This document shows, in pieces, positions 1 to 7,236 of a DNA stretch of 16,187 bases (positions are counted from its first letter, which is position 1; each line of letters begins with the position of its first letter). The notes under the pieces are model-generated. The model was given only the letters and a program-made list of their open reading frames with translations. It was not told the DNA's origin and did no database searches. The DNA comes from Planctomycetota bacterium (lineage in GTDB: Bacteria; Planctomycetota; Phycisphaerae; WQYP01), in the NCBI GenBank assembly GCA_021798635.1, contig JAJZGH010000097.1, forward strand, positions 1 through 16,187, given 5' to 3'. A program made the translations under genes and the position numbers.

Positions 1-1431
1 GGATATCCGGATCGCGACGATCTTTGGACACCCGGTGCTCTGGAATTTACGCTCACGCCCGGCCGAAGCGTGGGATTAATCTGCGCCACGCGCCCGGTGG
101 CTTTTTCTGAACAAGATGTCATCTTCGCCAATGTCGCTAAACGTACAGAGTCCCTGGTACTCAAGATCACCGACACGTCAGAACCGGCGCAACTAACACA
201 AAAGCTGGCTGTGGCGGCGGATCAATTTGTGGTCAGTCGGGCGGGTGAAAAAAACGCAACGGGAAAAATGTCAGTCATTGCGGGGTATCCCTGGTTTGAA
301 GACTGGGGCCGCGATACGTTTATCAGTCTGGCGGGCCTGTCCTTAGTTACGGGTCGCTTTGATGTGGCGAAAAGCATTCTGGTGACTTTTGCGGACCATA
401 TCCGCGATGGGCTGGTGCCCAATCGCTTTCCGGACGAATCAGATCATCCGGATTACAACACGGTGGATGCATCGCTGTGGTTTATTCATGCTGCCTACCA
501 ATATTGGCGATACTCCGGCGATCATGCGCTGTTGCGGGATTACCTGTATGCACCGCTGAATCAAATTATTGATTGCTATCGCGCCGGCACACGCTACGGC
601 ATCCGCATGGATTCCGACGGACTGATCAGGGCGGGCGAACCGGGGGTGCAGCTCACCTGGATGGACGCAAAAATCGGCAACGATGTGGTCACCCCGCGTT
701 ACGGAAAGCCCGTTGAAATTAATGCCCTCTGGTTTAATGCCCTGAAAATTATGGAAACTGTCGCCCAATTGGCGGTTCATTCCACTCGGGCCACTGAACT
801 TGCGGCCCTGGCGGTGAAAGTTCAGGCGGCGTTTGGCGCGCGCTTCTGGAACCCCGCCGCCGGTTGCCTGTTTGATGTTATCACGGATGATGGTTACGGC
901 GATGCGTCGATCCGCCCGAATCAGATTATCAGTCTGGGATTACCGTTTGGCATGTTGGACAGCAGTAAGTCCAGATGTATTCTCAATGTGGTGCAAGGTA
1001 AACTCTTAACGCCCATGGGCCTGCGCACGCTGGCACCGGGCAGTGCGGGCTATCAGGGGCGCTACGCCGGCGATCAGAACGCCCGTGATCATGCTTATCA
1101 TCAGGGGACAGTCTGGCCATGGCTGATGGGGCCATTTGTCACCGGCTACATAAAGACTCTGGGTAATACGCCGCAAAGTCGGGCGGCCGCGTGGGGATTT
1201 CTTAAGCCGTTTGCCGGGCATCTCACACAGGCGGGTCTAGGCAGCATCAGCGAAATTGCCGATGGCGATTTACCCCACACCCCGCGTGGGTGCTTTGCCC
1301 AGGCCTGGTCGGTGGCGGAAGTCCTGCGGCCCCTGTGGGAAGATGTGCTGCAACAAGCTCCGCCGTGGCCACACGAAGTAGCGGCCAAGGCCAAGCCGGC
1401 CCCGATGGCAATGGCGGGCGCGGAAAAATAA
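1..1431 (+). CDS. Glycogen debranching enzyme, C-terminal part (amylo-alpha-1,6-glucosidase, GH133); 5' truncated by window edge
   Basis: Hydrolyses alpha-1,6-linked glucose stubs at glycogen branch points, presumably in the cytoplasm. The frame is open from base 1 (GYPDRDDLWTPG...), so the start lies outside the window; the GTG at 70 is internal. The first ~45 codons fit the end of the N-terminal debranching-enzyme domain. The rest is the (alpha/alpha)6 glucosidase domain, with landmarks GYPWFEDWGRDTFISLAGL, QLTWMDA (about 652-672), TPRYGKPVEINALWFNAL, HQGTVWPWLMGPFV and SISEIADGD (about 1246-1272). By analogy with characterised GH133 enzymes, the Asp of WMDA and the Glu of SISEI are the likely acid/base pair. 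The last ~20 residues are Ala/Pro/Lys-rich tail. The gene converges on the response regulator, leaving only 9 bp between the two stops, so there is no room for a separate terminator. Family call is firm; the missing N-terminus prevents full-length comparison. Confidence 0.93.
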   Translation, partial: GYPDRDDLWTPGALEFTLTPGRSVGLICATRPVAFSEQDVIFANVAKRTESLVLKITDTSEPAQLTQKLAVAADQFVVSRAGEKNATGKMSVIAGYPWFEDWGRDTFISLAGLSLVTGRFDVAKSILVTFADHIRDGLVPNRFPDESDHPDYNTVDASLWFIHAAYQYWRYSGDHALLRDYLYAPLNQIIDCYRAGTRYGIRMDSDGLIRAGEPGVQLTWMDAKIGNDVVTPRYGKPVEINALWFNALKIMETVAQLAVHSTRATELAALAVKVQAAFGARFWNPAAGCLFDVITDDGYGDASIRPNQIISLGLPFGMLDSSKSRCILNVVQGKLLTPMGLRTLAPGSAGYQGRYAGDQNARDHAYHQGTVWPWLMGPFVTGYIKTLGNTPQSRAAAWGFLKPFAGHLTQAGLGSISEIADGDLPHTPRGCFAQAWSVAEVLRPLWEDVLQQAPPWPHEVAAKAKPAPMAMAGAEK

Positions 1432-1440
1432 AACATTCTT

Positions 1441-2793
1441 TCAATTTAAGCCGTAACGCGCCATCTTGCGGTACAGCGTTCGCACACTGATACGCAAAGC
1501 GTCGGCGGCGGCGGGGCGATCACCATTGTGCCGACGCAGCGCCTGTTCGATGGCGTCACGTTCGGCGCGGTCCAAATCCAGGCCGGGGTTACCGCGCTGG
1601 GTATCGGGATGGCGAATATAGTGCGGCAAATCCGCTTCCGTAAGAACATTTTTTTGCTGCAAAACCAGCAAACTTTCCAGCGCGTTGCGAAGTTCCCGCA
1701 CATTGCCCGGCCAACTGTAGCGCTGCATCGCCGCGATCATTGATGGCTCAATAGCCGGCTCTGTCACATGATGTTCCCGCGCCAGATGCCCCACCAGCGA
1801 GGCGGTCAGCAAAGCAATATCTTCGGGGCGTTTCCTCAACGGAGGCAGTTCGATGCGCACCACATTGAGCCGATAAAACAAATCTGCGCGAAATCGCTTT
1901 TCCTCCATCGCTTTCGCCAGATTGGTATTGGTGGCCGCCAGCACGCGCACATCCACCGCTTTTTCCCGCGTGGAACCTACCGGCATAACCTTGCCGGATT
2001 CCAAGGCCCGCAGAAGTTTGCTTTGAACCGATAGCTCCAGTTCCCCCACTTCATCAATAAACAGCGTTCCGCCGTCAGCCGCTTCAAAATATCCGCTTGT
2101 TCGGGCATCGGCTCCGGTAAAGGCGCCGCGCTCATGTCCGAACAGTTCACTTTCCACCAGATTGGCGGGCACTGCAGCACAGTTAAATGCTACAAAGGCC
2201 CGATCCTTGCGCGGGCTTAATTGATGAATCGCCCGCACGACCAACTCCTTGCCGGTTCCGCTTTCACCTTCTACCAGCACCGTACTTTTAAAAGGTGCCA
2301 CGCGCCGAATGTTCTGTGCAATATCCAGCATGGCCGGCGAGCGGCCAATAAGGGTTTCAATTTCGGTTTCGCTGGTTTGGCCGGCCAGAACCTTTAAATC
2401 CTTGCTCATGCGCCCGTGTTCCAGCGCCCGCTCCACCACATCCAGCAGGTCGGGCGGAGCAAAGGGCTTGGTGAGGTAATCAAAGGCTCCCAGCTTCATG
2501 GCGCGCACGGCACTGGGCACGGTGGCATTACCCGTAATGATGACCGTCGGCATGGCCGGTACCGCCCGATGCGCCTCATCCAGCAACGCCAGGCCATCCA
2601 TCTGCGGCATCCACAAATCAGAAATTAACAAATGAATATCGGTGCTTAACATCAGCAGCGCTTCACGGCCCGTGCGTGCGGTCAGCACGTCATAACCGGC
2701 GTGCGTAAGTACCATGGCCAAAGCGTCCAGCACGCTCTGATCATCTTCCGCCAGTAATATCCGGCCGCGTCGCCGGGGATGGTTTTCCATCAT
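1441..2793 (-). CDS. Sigma-54-dependent response regulator, NtrC/AtoC family
   Basis: Phosphorylation-activated transcription factor that remodels the sigma-54 RNA polymerase closed complex. Three domains are visible in 450 residues. The receiver (about 10-125) has acidic pocket E16-D17-D18, phospho-acceptor D59 in ISDLWMP, T87 and K109. The AAA+ domain (about 148-375) has Walker A GESGTGKE (176-183), the sigma-54-contacting GAFTGA loop (223-228) and Walker B TLFIDE (243-248). A Fis-type helix-turn-helix occupies about 425-448 ([20 protein letters not shown]). All key residues are intact, so it should be active. The start at 2793 has AAGGGA 7 nt upstream; a second ATG follows directly at 2790. 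It overlaps the end of the kinase gene by 53 bp, indicating one operon with kinase first. No target promoter could be assigned in the window. Confidence 0.95.
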   Translation of the reverse strand: MMENHPRRRGRILLAEDDQSVLDALAMVLTHAGYDVLTARTGREALLMLSTDIHLLISDLWMPQMDGLALLDEAHRAVPAMPTVIITGNATVPSAVRAMKLGAFDYLTKPFAPPDLLDVVERALEHGRMSKDLKVLAGQTSETEIETLIGRSPAMLDIAQNIRRVAPFKSTVLVEGESGTGKELVVRAIHQLSPRKDRAFVAFNCAAVPANLVESELFGHERGAFTGADARTSGYFEAADGGTLFIDEVGELELSVQSKLLRALESGKVMPVGSTREKAVDVRVLAATNTNLAKAMEEKRFRADLFYRLNVVRIELPPLRKRPEDIALLTASLVGHLAREHHVTEPAIEPSMIAAMQRYSWPGNVRELRNALESLLVLQQKNVLTEADLPHYIRHPDTQRGNPGLDLDRAERDAIEQALRRHNGDRPAAADALRISVRTLYRKMARYGLN

Positions 2794-4330
2794 CCTGTGA
2801 TCCCTTTTCTGACTGCGGAGATTGTACCACTGGTATACCCAGCGTGGAGCGCAACGACGTCATATCCTTAAAATCATCATAAGTGCGCCGGCCGGCAACC
2901 GCGGCGGGAAGTGCACGGGGCAGCACAATGCGAAACGTGGTTCCGCGTTGCGGTTCACTTTCAAAAAATACCCCGCCGCCCGCACCGGTAACCACCCGCC
3001 GCACCAGCGTCAGCCCCAGTCCGCTGCCGCGCGGTTTGGTTGTGAAAAACGGATCAAATAAGCGTTGCTGCACGTCCGGGGGCATGCCCGTGCCGCTGTC
3101 ACGCACCAGAAGAATTGCATCGTCCGGTTCAGCAACCGTTGATACAACCAGCGTTCCTGACCGCAGCATGGCTTCCTGGGCGTTGGTGCACAAATTCAAC
3201 AGCACCTGGCGCAATTCATCGGAACTGATGGACACATGCGGATCAGCTGGATCCAGGTGAGTGATAATACGAATATCCTGATGGGTCAGGGCCGGCCGGA
3301 GAAAATCCAGGGCTTCAGTCACCACAGCATTCAAGGAACTGGCCCGTGCGTCGCCGACAATTTGCGTGCGGGTAAGAAAATCATCCAGCATCAAATCCAG
3401 TCGTCGCACCTCGCGTTCGCAGGAATGCAGAAGTTCAGCGTAGCGTGTCGGATCATGATTGGCCTCGTCCAGCAGGCTTCGCATGAAATGCAGATTAAAT
3501 CGCAGGGCGGTCAGCGGTGATCGCACTTCATGCGCCAGCACCGATGCCAACATGCCGCGTTCACTTAGCAAACTGGTGCGTGCCAGAAGGGTTCGGGCGT
3601 AATGGGCGCGGCTTTTTTCCAGACGCCGCGTGATCCATATTGCCGAAACTCCCAGGATCAGGCCTGCTAAAACAACTCCCAGCGCCAGCAGTACGATAAT
3701 GTGTTGGAGATCGCGGAAAAATCCGGTCTGAAAGCTGGCCGACGCATAACCCACGCTGAGAATCGCCCGCGTGCCGGGCCAATTCAGAGGAATTTGTGTA
3801 TCTATATATGTGCGTTGGTCAGTTCTCCAGGGTGCTCTGCGGATGGTTCGTACCGTCAGGCCTTGACCAGCAGGCGTGGGCCAATGTGTTGGATCAAGCG
3901 TGTGGCCAAGAAAGGAGGTTTCAAGTGACCAAGCCCCATGACGTTGAGGCGCGAGAAACACAACGGTTCCATCGCTTTTCCATATCAGAACGTACGCAAC
4001 TTTTTTATAGGAACTCTGATGCTCAAGTATCAGGGGAAGTGTCTGTTTGGCCCAAAGCGTATAACCGCTGAAATGATTTTTTGATGGGGCAGGGCGTGAG
4101 AGCAATGATTGGGCCAGCAGGTGCGATCGCAGGGTCGTCTTGGCAATCTCGCTGTTTTCCCATCCCGTGTAAAGCAGCGCCACAGCCGTTGCGAAGCACA
4201 CCAGCATCCATACCAACGCCAGCAGGATGCTGAAGACCCCAAGGCGAAACCGTGATGCGATGGTTTTTACCATGGCCATAACAATAACGTTACTTTCCCA
4301 TTTACGGGAAAGCAGGTGCCATGTCTCCAC
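2741..4330 (-). CDS. Membrane sensor histidine kinase, partner of the NtrC-type regulator
   Basis: Inner-membrane sensor kinase expected to phosphorylate the downstream regulator. Using the GTG at 4330 as residue 1 (529 aa), there is a membrane helix at about 31-56, an extracytoplasmic sensor region of ~150 residues (57-208), a second helix at about 209-234, a HisKA dimerisation domain with phospho-accepting H267 (LAHEVRSP), and a HATPase_c domain. The ATPase has N-box N379/N383, G1 DSGTGMP (411-417), F-box DPFFTTKP and G2 GSGLGL (435-440). No HAMP domain is evident. The sensor region (YVLIWKSDGTVV, later DTQIPL) could be Cache/PAS-like but I cannot assign a ligand. A basic tail of ~50 residues follows the ATPase and overlaps the regulator's start. 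The GTG has no clear ribosome site; ATG at 4279 or 4273 would give 512 or 510 residues, keeps both helices and may be the real start. Confidence 0.92.
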   Translation of the reverse strand: METWHLLSRKWESNVIVMAMVKTIASRFRLGVFSILLALVWMLVCFATAVALLYTGWENSEIAKTTLRSHLLAQSLLSRPAPSKNHFSGYTLWAKQTLPLILEHQSSYKKVAYVLIWKSDGTVVFLAPQRHGAWSLETSFLGHTLDPTHWPTPAGQGLTVRTIRRAPWRTDQRTYIDTQIPLNWPGTRAILSVGYASASFQTGFFRDLQHIIVLLALGVVLAGLILGVSAIWITRRLEKSRAHYARTLLARTSLLSERGMLASVLAHEVRSPLTALRFNLHFMRSLLDEANHDPTRYAELLHSCEREVRRLDLMLDDFLTRTQIVGDARASSLNAVVTEALDFLRPALTHQDIRIITHLDPADPHVSISSDELRQVLLNLCTNAQEAMLRSGTLVVSTVAEPDDAILLVRDSGTGMPPDVQQRLFDPFFTTKPRGSGLGLTLVRRVVTGAGGGVFFESEPQRGTTFRIVLPRALPAAVAGRRTYDDFKDMTSLRSTLGIPVVQSPQSEKGSQDDGKPSPATRPDITGGR

Positions 4331-4630
4331 AAAAAAACCGTGCCGAAACGTCCGATAAAAATATTTTCAAATTCGTAAAAAGGTAATATTGTGGCATTTT
4401 GTGGCTTTGGAACAAAGGAACCGTTAAAAAAGTGAAATATAAGATGGATTTATCATCATCAGGCTTTCTGAAAGGAAAAAAAGCGTTGCCTTGAGGCGGG
4501 CCGGGTCTTATGATAGCTGATTAATGAATACCACCAAGGCGGGGTACGTGGTTATCGGGCATTGTCGGCAGTGACATACTGCAAGGATGGGCAATGCGTG
4601 AACGGCAACGGATGGCAAAAGGAAAACAAC
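4280..4630. other. Divergent intergenic region between kinase gene and accD
   Basis: About 350 bp (300 bp if the kinase starts at 4330), AT-richer than the flanking genes, separating two divergent genes, so both promoters should lie here. The accD side has a good sigma-70 promoter at 4486-4514. On the kinase side only a half-match to a sigma-54 element is visible on the minus strand (TGGCAC at 4321-4316, but the downstream GC element is not matched), so the kinase promoter is unassigned. No ORF, RNA gene or convincing operator was found. Confidence 0.5.
4486..4514 (+). promoter_or_regulatory. Candidate sigma-70 promoter for accD
   Basis: TTGCCT (4486-4491), a 17-bp spacer, then TATGAT (4509-4514). 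Four of six bases match the -35 consensus and five of six match the -10. Transcription would start near 4521, about 110 nt before the preferred accD start at 4631. Confidence 0.6.
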
Positions 4631-5500
4631 ATGACACAGGTGACAATGTTGCAACAGACATCAACACACGTAAATGCTTCAGTAAATTTCGCCCCCGCCC
4701 GCAAGCACGCTAATGTGCCTGAGGGGCTGTGGCTGGCGTGCCCCGGATGCAATCAAATGATTTATCGGAAGGAAATGGAAGAAAACTTCCATTCCTGCCC
4801 CGGCTGCAAGCATCACTTCCGTGTATCAGCACGCCAGCGCATTGCCATGCTTGCTGATCATGGCTCCTTTGAGGAAATGGATGGGCAACTCGCCCCCACC
4901 GATCAATTGGGTTTCTCCGCTAAAAAAGCGTATCGGCAGCAATTGCTTGAAGCCCAGAAACTTACCGGCTCCAAAGATGCCGTGCTGACCGGACGGGCGT
5001 TTGTTAAAGGCCGTCCCATTATTGCCGCGGCGATGGATTTTACATTTCTGGCTGGTTCCATGGGCGCGGTCGTAGGTGAAAAAATTACCCGCGCAGTGGA
5101 ACGCGCTACTGCGGAACATCTGCCCGTGGTCATCATCTCCTGTTCGGGTGGGGCGCGCATGCAGGAAAGCACCATCAGTCTTATGCAGATGGCCAAAACA
5201 TCGGCGGCTCTGGCCCGGCACCACCGCCATGGCGGCTTATTTGTCAGTGTCCTGGCCGACCCCACCACCGGTGGAGTTACCGCGAGCTTTGCGATGCTGG
5301 GCGATCTGATTTTTTCAGAACCCAAAGCGATGATCGGCTTTGCCGGCCCGCGCACGATCGCCAATACCATTCGCATGGAATTGCCGGAAGGATTCCAACG
5401 AGCCGAGTTTCTCCTGGCCAAGGGGTTTATCGATCGCATCATTCCGCGCAGCGAATTGCGGTCCGCCATCGCCCGAAGCGTCGATTTTTTTGGTCGTTGA
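4631..5500 (+). CDS. accD: Acetyl-CoA carboxylase carboxyltransferase subunit beta
   Basis: Cytoplasmic subunit that, with AccA, transfers the carboxyl group from carboxybiotin on AccB to acetyl-CoA, giving malonyl-CoA for fatty-acid synthesis. The 289-residue product has the AccD-type N-terminal four-cysteine zinc ribbon (C37-x2-C40 and C56-x2-C59: CPGC and CPGC), followed by the crotonase-fold carboxyltransferase core. Core motifs are GSMGAVVGEKI, SCSGGARMQES, SLMQMAKTSAAL, DPTTGGVTASFAMLGD and IGFAGPRTI. The ATG at 4631 is chosen because AAAGGA lies 7 nt upstream and the N-terminus then has near-usual length; a TTG at 4562 would add 23 residues with no family support. It ends about 10 residues past the core, without the longer C-terminal tail of the E. 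coli protein. accA is not adjacent. Confidence 0.96.
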   Translation: MTQVTMLQQTSTHVNASVNFAPARKHANVPEGLWLACPGCNQMIYRKEMEENFHSCPGCKHHFRVSARQRIAMLADHGSFEEMDGQLAPTDQLGFSAKKAYRQQLLEAQKLTGSKDAVLTGRAFVKGRPIIAAAMDFTFLAGSMGAVVGEKITRAVERATAEHLPVVIISCSGGARMQESTISLMQMAKTSAALARHHRHGGLFVSVLADPTTGGVTASFAMLGDLIFSEPKAMIGFAGPRTIANTIRMELPEGFQRAEFLLAKGFIDRIIPRSELRSAIARSVDFFGR

Positions 5501-5621
5501 ACAAATCCTGCTTTTATTTGGGTCCAAGCGCTCCGGCAGGGTTGACGGCACAGAACCGAGAGGTTTGGGAGCGTGTAAGCCGCATGGTTAAACGGGGAAA
5601 TGAATGTTGGAGTCGCCGGTT

Positions 5622-5675
5622 TTCCGATGTGCGGGGACTCTGTGAGCAAAAAAATAATGCCTGAAAACATCGGAA
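5622..5675. repeat. 9-bp perfect inverted repeat upstream of the cell-shape cluster
   Basis: Arms TTCCGATGT (5622-5630) and ACATCGGAA (5667-5675) are exact reverse complements with 36 nt between them. The right arm shares bases with the palindrome GGAATATTCC (5672-5681), followed by six T. It may be a weak long-loop terminator for accD or a protein-binding site. The sequence alone does not decide. Confidence 0.4.
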
Positions 5676-5689
5676 TATTCCTTTTTTCC

Positions 5690-5717
5690 TTGACAGGTTG
5701 CCGCCGGCTATTAAACT
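5690..5717 (+). promoter_or_regulatory. Candidate sigma-70 promoter for the coiled-coil protein / mre cluster
   Basis: A perfect TTGACA (5690-5695), 16-bp spacer, and a moderate -10 TAAACT (5712-5717, four of six). The predicted start is near 5724, giving a leader of about 90 nt before the TTG start at 5815. Confidence 0.5.
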
Positions 5718-5803
5718 TCTGGAATTGCGGCGGGAGATAGTCAGAGTAAAATCTTTGCTTTGGCATGAAGTTGACGTGGTCTGATTTGGATTTGTTTACC
5801 CAC

Positions 5804-5809
5804 AGGAGG
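5804..5809 (+). promoter_or_regulatory. Strong ribosome-binding site fixing a TTG start
   Basis: AGGAGG matches the anti-Shine-Dalgarno core fully and sits 5 nt before TTG at 5815. No ATG or GTG is similarly placed, so this decides the start of the coiled-coil gene. Confidence 0.75.
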
Positions 5810-5814
5810 CCCTC

Positions 5815-6687
5815 TTGAATACTCTAACAAAAACGTTTGTGCTCTTGCAGCTTGTCCTGGCACTGGTGCTGTCGGTTCTGGTCATTCTGTTTGCTGATAA
5901 GCAGCAGAATTATCGCGGTCAGGTGGCGACATCGCAAAAAGCGCAGATTGTAGCTCAGGCGATGACCAGTCAGTTGCAGCAGGCTAACACCAACTTGCAA
6001 ACCCAGCTAACGGCCGCGCTTCAGGCCGGGGCGGAAAAAGCCGGCCGTTTGAACAACACCATTCTGGATGTGCAGTCCAAGCTCGCCGATGACCAGACAA
6101 CCATCGCGCAGCTGCGGGTGGCCAAAAGCCAGTTGCAGACCAGCATCACAGATTTGACCAGCACGGTCAGCTCTTTGAATAAGCAGGTGGCCGGGCAGAA
6201 TTCAATTCTCAATACCATGCGTCCGAAACTCCTGACTTATGTGAATCAGAATGCTGAACTCGGTCGCCGCATTACGGAATTGACCAATGAACGCAATGTC
6301 GCCCGGCAGACCATACAGGTTCTCCAGGAAAGTGTGGCTTCGCTGCATCGGCAGATGTCCAAGATGGAAGTTGCCGCCCGATCCTCCAGCCCGACATCCG
6401 GCGCGCTATCCAATGCAGTGGCCGGCGTTCCCACGTCCGTACAAGTGAATGGTACGGTCATGAAGGTTGCCAGTTACAACGGCCATACGTATGTCAGTGC
6501 CTCGCTTGGCACAAGGGACGGGGTGGCCAAAGGCACCCGCCTGACCATTTATTCCAATGGCCGGTATATCGGTGATGTCGTGGTGCAAAAAGCTGATGCT
6601 ACGGAATCCGTGGGCGTTGTTTCACTGCAGGCTCCCGGTACTACCATTACGCCGAACGAAATGGTCATGAGCGGACCAGGGATATGA
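5815..6687 (+). CDS. Membrane-anchored coiled-coil protein with C-terminal beta-type domain; function unknown
   Basis: I do not recognise a named family. The 290-residue product has a short cytoplasmic N-terminus, one membrane helix (about 8-27), a long coiled coil rich in Q, N, S and T (about 32-185), a flexible Ser/Ala/Gly/Pro linker (about 187-206), and a compact C-terminal domain (about 208-288). The last domain looks beta-rich, with VNGTVMKV, YVSASLGTRDGVAKGTRL and NGRYIGDVVV. The helix-coil-beta order is that of MreC, whose gene lies further down the same strand, although sequence similarity to MreC is not obvious. The likely orientation puts coil and beta domain in the periplasm. A role in envelope growth with MreBC is inference from architecture and position. 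The TTG start is supported by an ideal ribosome site. An alternative is an unrelated envelope or secretion-type scaffold. Confidence 0.8.
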   Translation: MNTLTKTFVLLQLVLALVLSVLVILFADKQQNYRGQVATSQKAQIVAQAMTSQLQQANTNLQTQLTAALQAGAEKAGRLNNTILDVQSKLADDQTTIAQLRVAKSQLQTSITDLTSTVSSLNKQVAGQNSILNTMRPKLLTYVNQNAELGRRITELTNERNVARQTIQVLQESVASLHRQMSKMEVAARSSSPTSGALSNAVAGVPTSVQVNGTVMKVASYNGHTYVSASLGTRDGVAKGTRLTIYSNGRYIGDVVVQKADATESVGVVSLQAPGTTITPNEMVMSGPGI

Positions 6688-6706
6688 GGATCGCTTATAA
6701 AGGGCC

Positions 6707-6725
6707 AAAGGCGCTTGAGGCCTTT
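6707..6725 (+). terminator. Weak hairpin after the coiled-coil gene
   Basis: AAAGGC (6707-6712) and GCCTTT (6720-6725) pair across a 7-nt loop, 20 nt after the stop codon. There is no T run, so this is a poor intrinsic terminator; it could protect the mRNA 3' end or only partly reduce read-through into the downstream genes. Confidence 0.3.
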
Positions 6726-6841
6726 AGCTGTTATCCCGCTGGCTCGTAAAAAGCTGCGGTTACCACGGGCAGGTGCTTCCTTCAAATAGGTCTGAAGCCA
6801 TGCTCTTGAGAGTTGAATTTTGTGATTTGCCGGGAGTTGTC

Positions 6842-6985
6842 ATGTCACGTGTAAACCCGCCCACCCGAATAACTGTTCGGCCGCAGCCCAATATATATTC
6901 CGCATTGGCCATTATTGCTTTTCTCGCAACCTTAGGTTCCTTGATTTACATTGCCATTGAATATAAGACCATGATCGGTTTCTAA
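6842..6985 (+). CDS. Small single-pass membrane protein, 47 residues; function unknown
   Basis: Predicted product begins MSRVNPPTRITVRPQPN, a basic proline-rich cytoplasmic stretch. It continues with one hydrophobic helix (about residues 18-39, ALAIIAFLATLGSLIYIAI) and a short tail EYKTMIGF. The ATG at 6842 is preferred because GGGAG lies about 6 nt upstream; a GTG at 6773 in the same frame would add 23 unconvincing residues. It lies between the coiled-coil gene and mreB on the same strand. Such mini-proteins are often missed by gene callers. The clean positive-inside pattern and the ribosome site argue that it is real, but no family is recognised. A link to the Mre machinery is inference from position only. 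Confidence 0.6.
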   Translation: MSRVNPPTRITVRPQPNIYSALAIIAFLATLGSLIYIAIEYKTMIGF

Positions 6986-7236
6986 TTTTTTACCGCCATG
7001 TAAGGTGTCGGTATGCCGGAAGCTCACTTAAGTCAGTTTGGAATCAGTCCGGTGCCGACGCAGACAGCGTGTGATAAATCCGGATCACCATTCTCGGCCC
7101 ATACCCGTAACTCCGATAATGTGGTATCCTGTGATCAGGCCGGTAGGGGGCGGGGATAGCCGTGTTCGGCAACACACGGGGATGCCGCGTTCGCCATCAC
7201 CGGTAAGTTCAGGGTTCTGTCGCGGAGCGCTTTGGC
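6986..7236. other. Leader region upstream of mreB
   Basis: 251 bp without an ORF. Two small perfect hairpins are visible: GTGAT (7071-7075) with ATCAC (7084-7088), and GTGTT (7162-7166) with AACAC (7171-7175) closing a CGGC tetraloop. A -10-like element with an upstream TG (TGGTATCCT) lies near 7121-7129, but no good -35 goes with it. The length suggests a separate promoter or a structured 5' leader for mreB. GGAG at 7224-7227 precedes the GTG start by 9 nt. Confidence 0.4.

Larger units (their letters stand above)
5501..5814. other. Intergenic region between accD and the coiled-coil protein gene
   Basis: 314 bp with no plausible ORF. It holds a perfect 9-bp inverted repeat with a 36-nt spacer (TTCCGATGT 5622-5630, ACATCGGAA 5667-5675). 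This runs into the 10-bp palindrome GGAATATTCC (5672-5681) and a T6 run (5682-5687). A promoter-like TTGACA follows at 5690 and a strong ribosome-binding site at 5804. The repeat plus T run could end accD transcription, or could be an operator for the promoter just downstream. Confidence 0.5.

Noticed and set aside
4903..5766. Long minus-strand open frame (287 codons) across accD
   Set aside because: It is a shadow of accD in the opposite strand: low-complexity Arg/Ser/Pro translation, no ribosome site, and accD itself has all family motifs.
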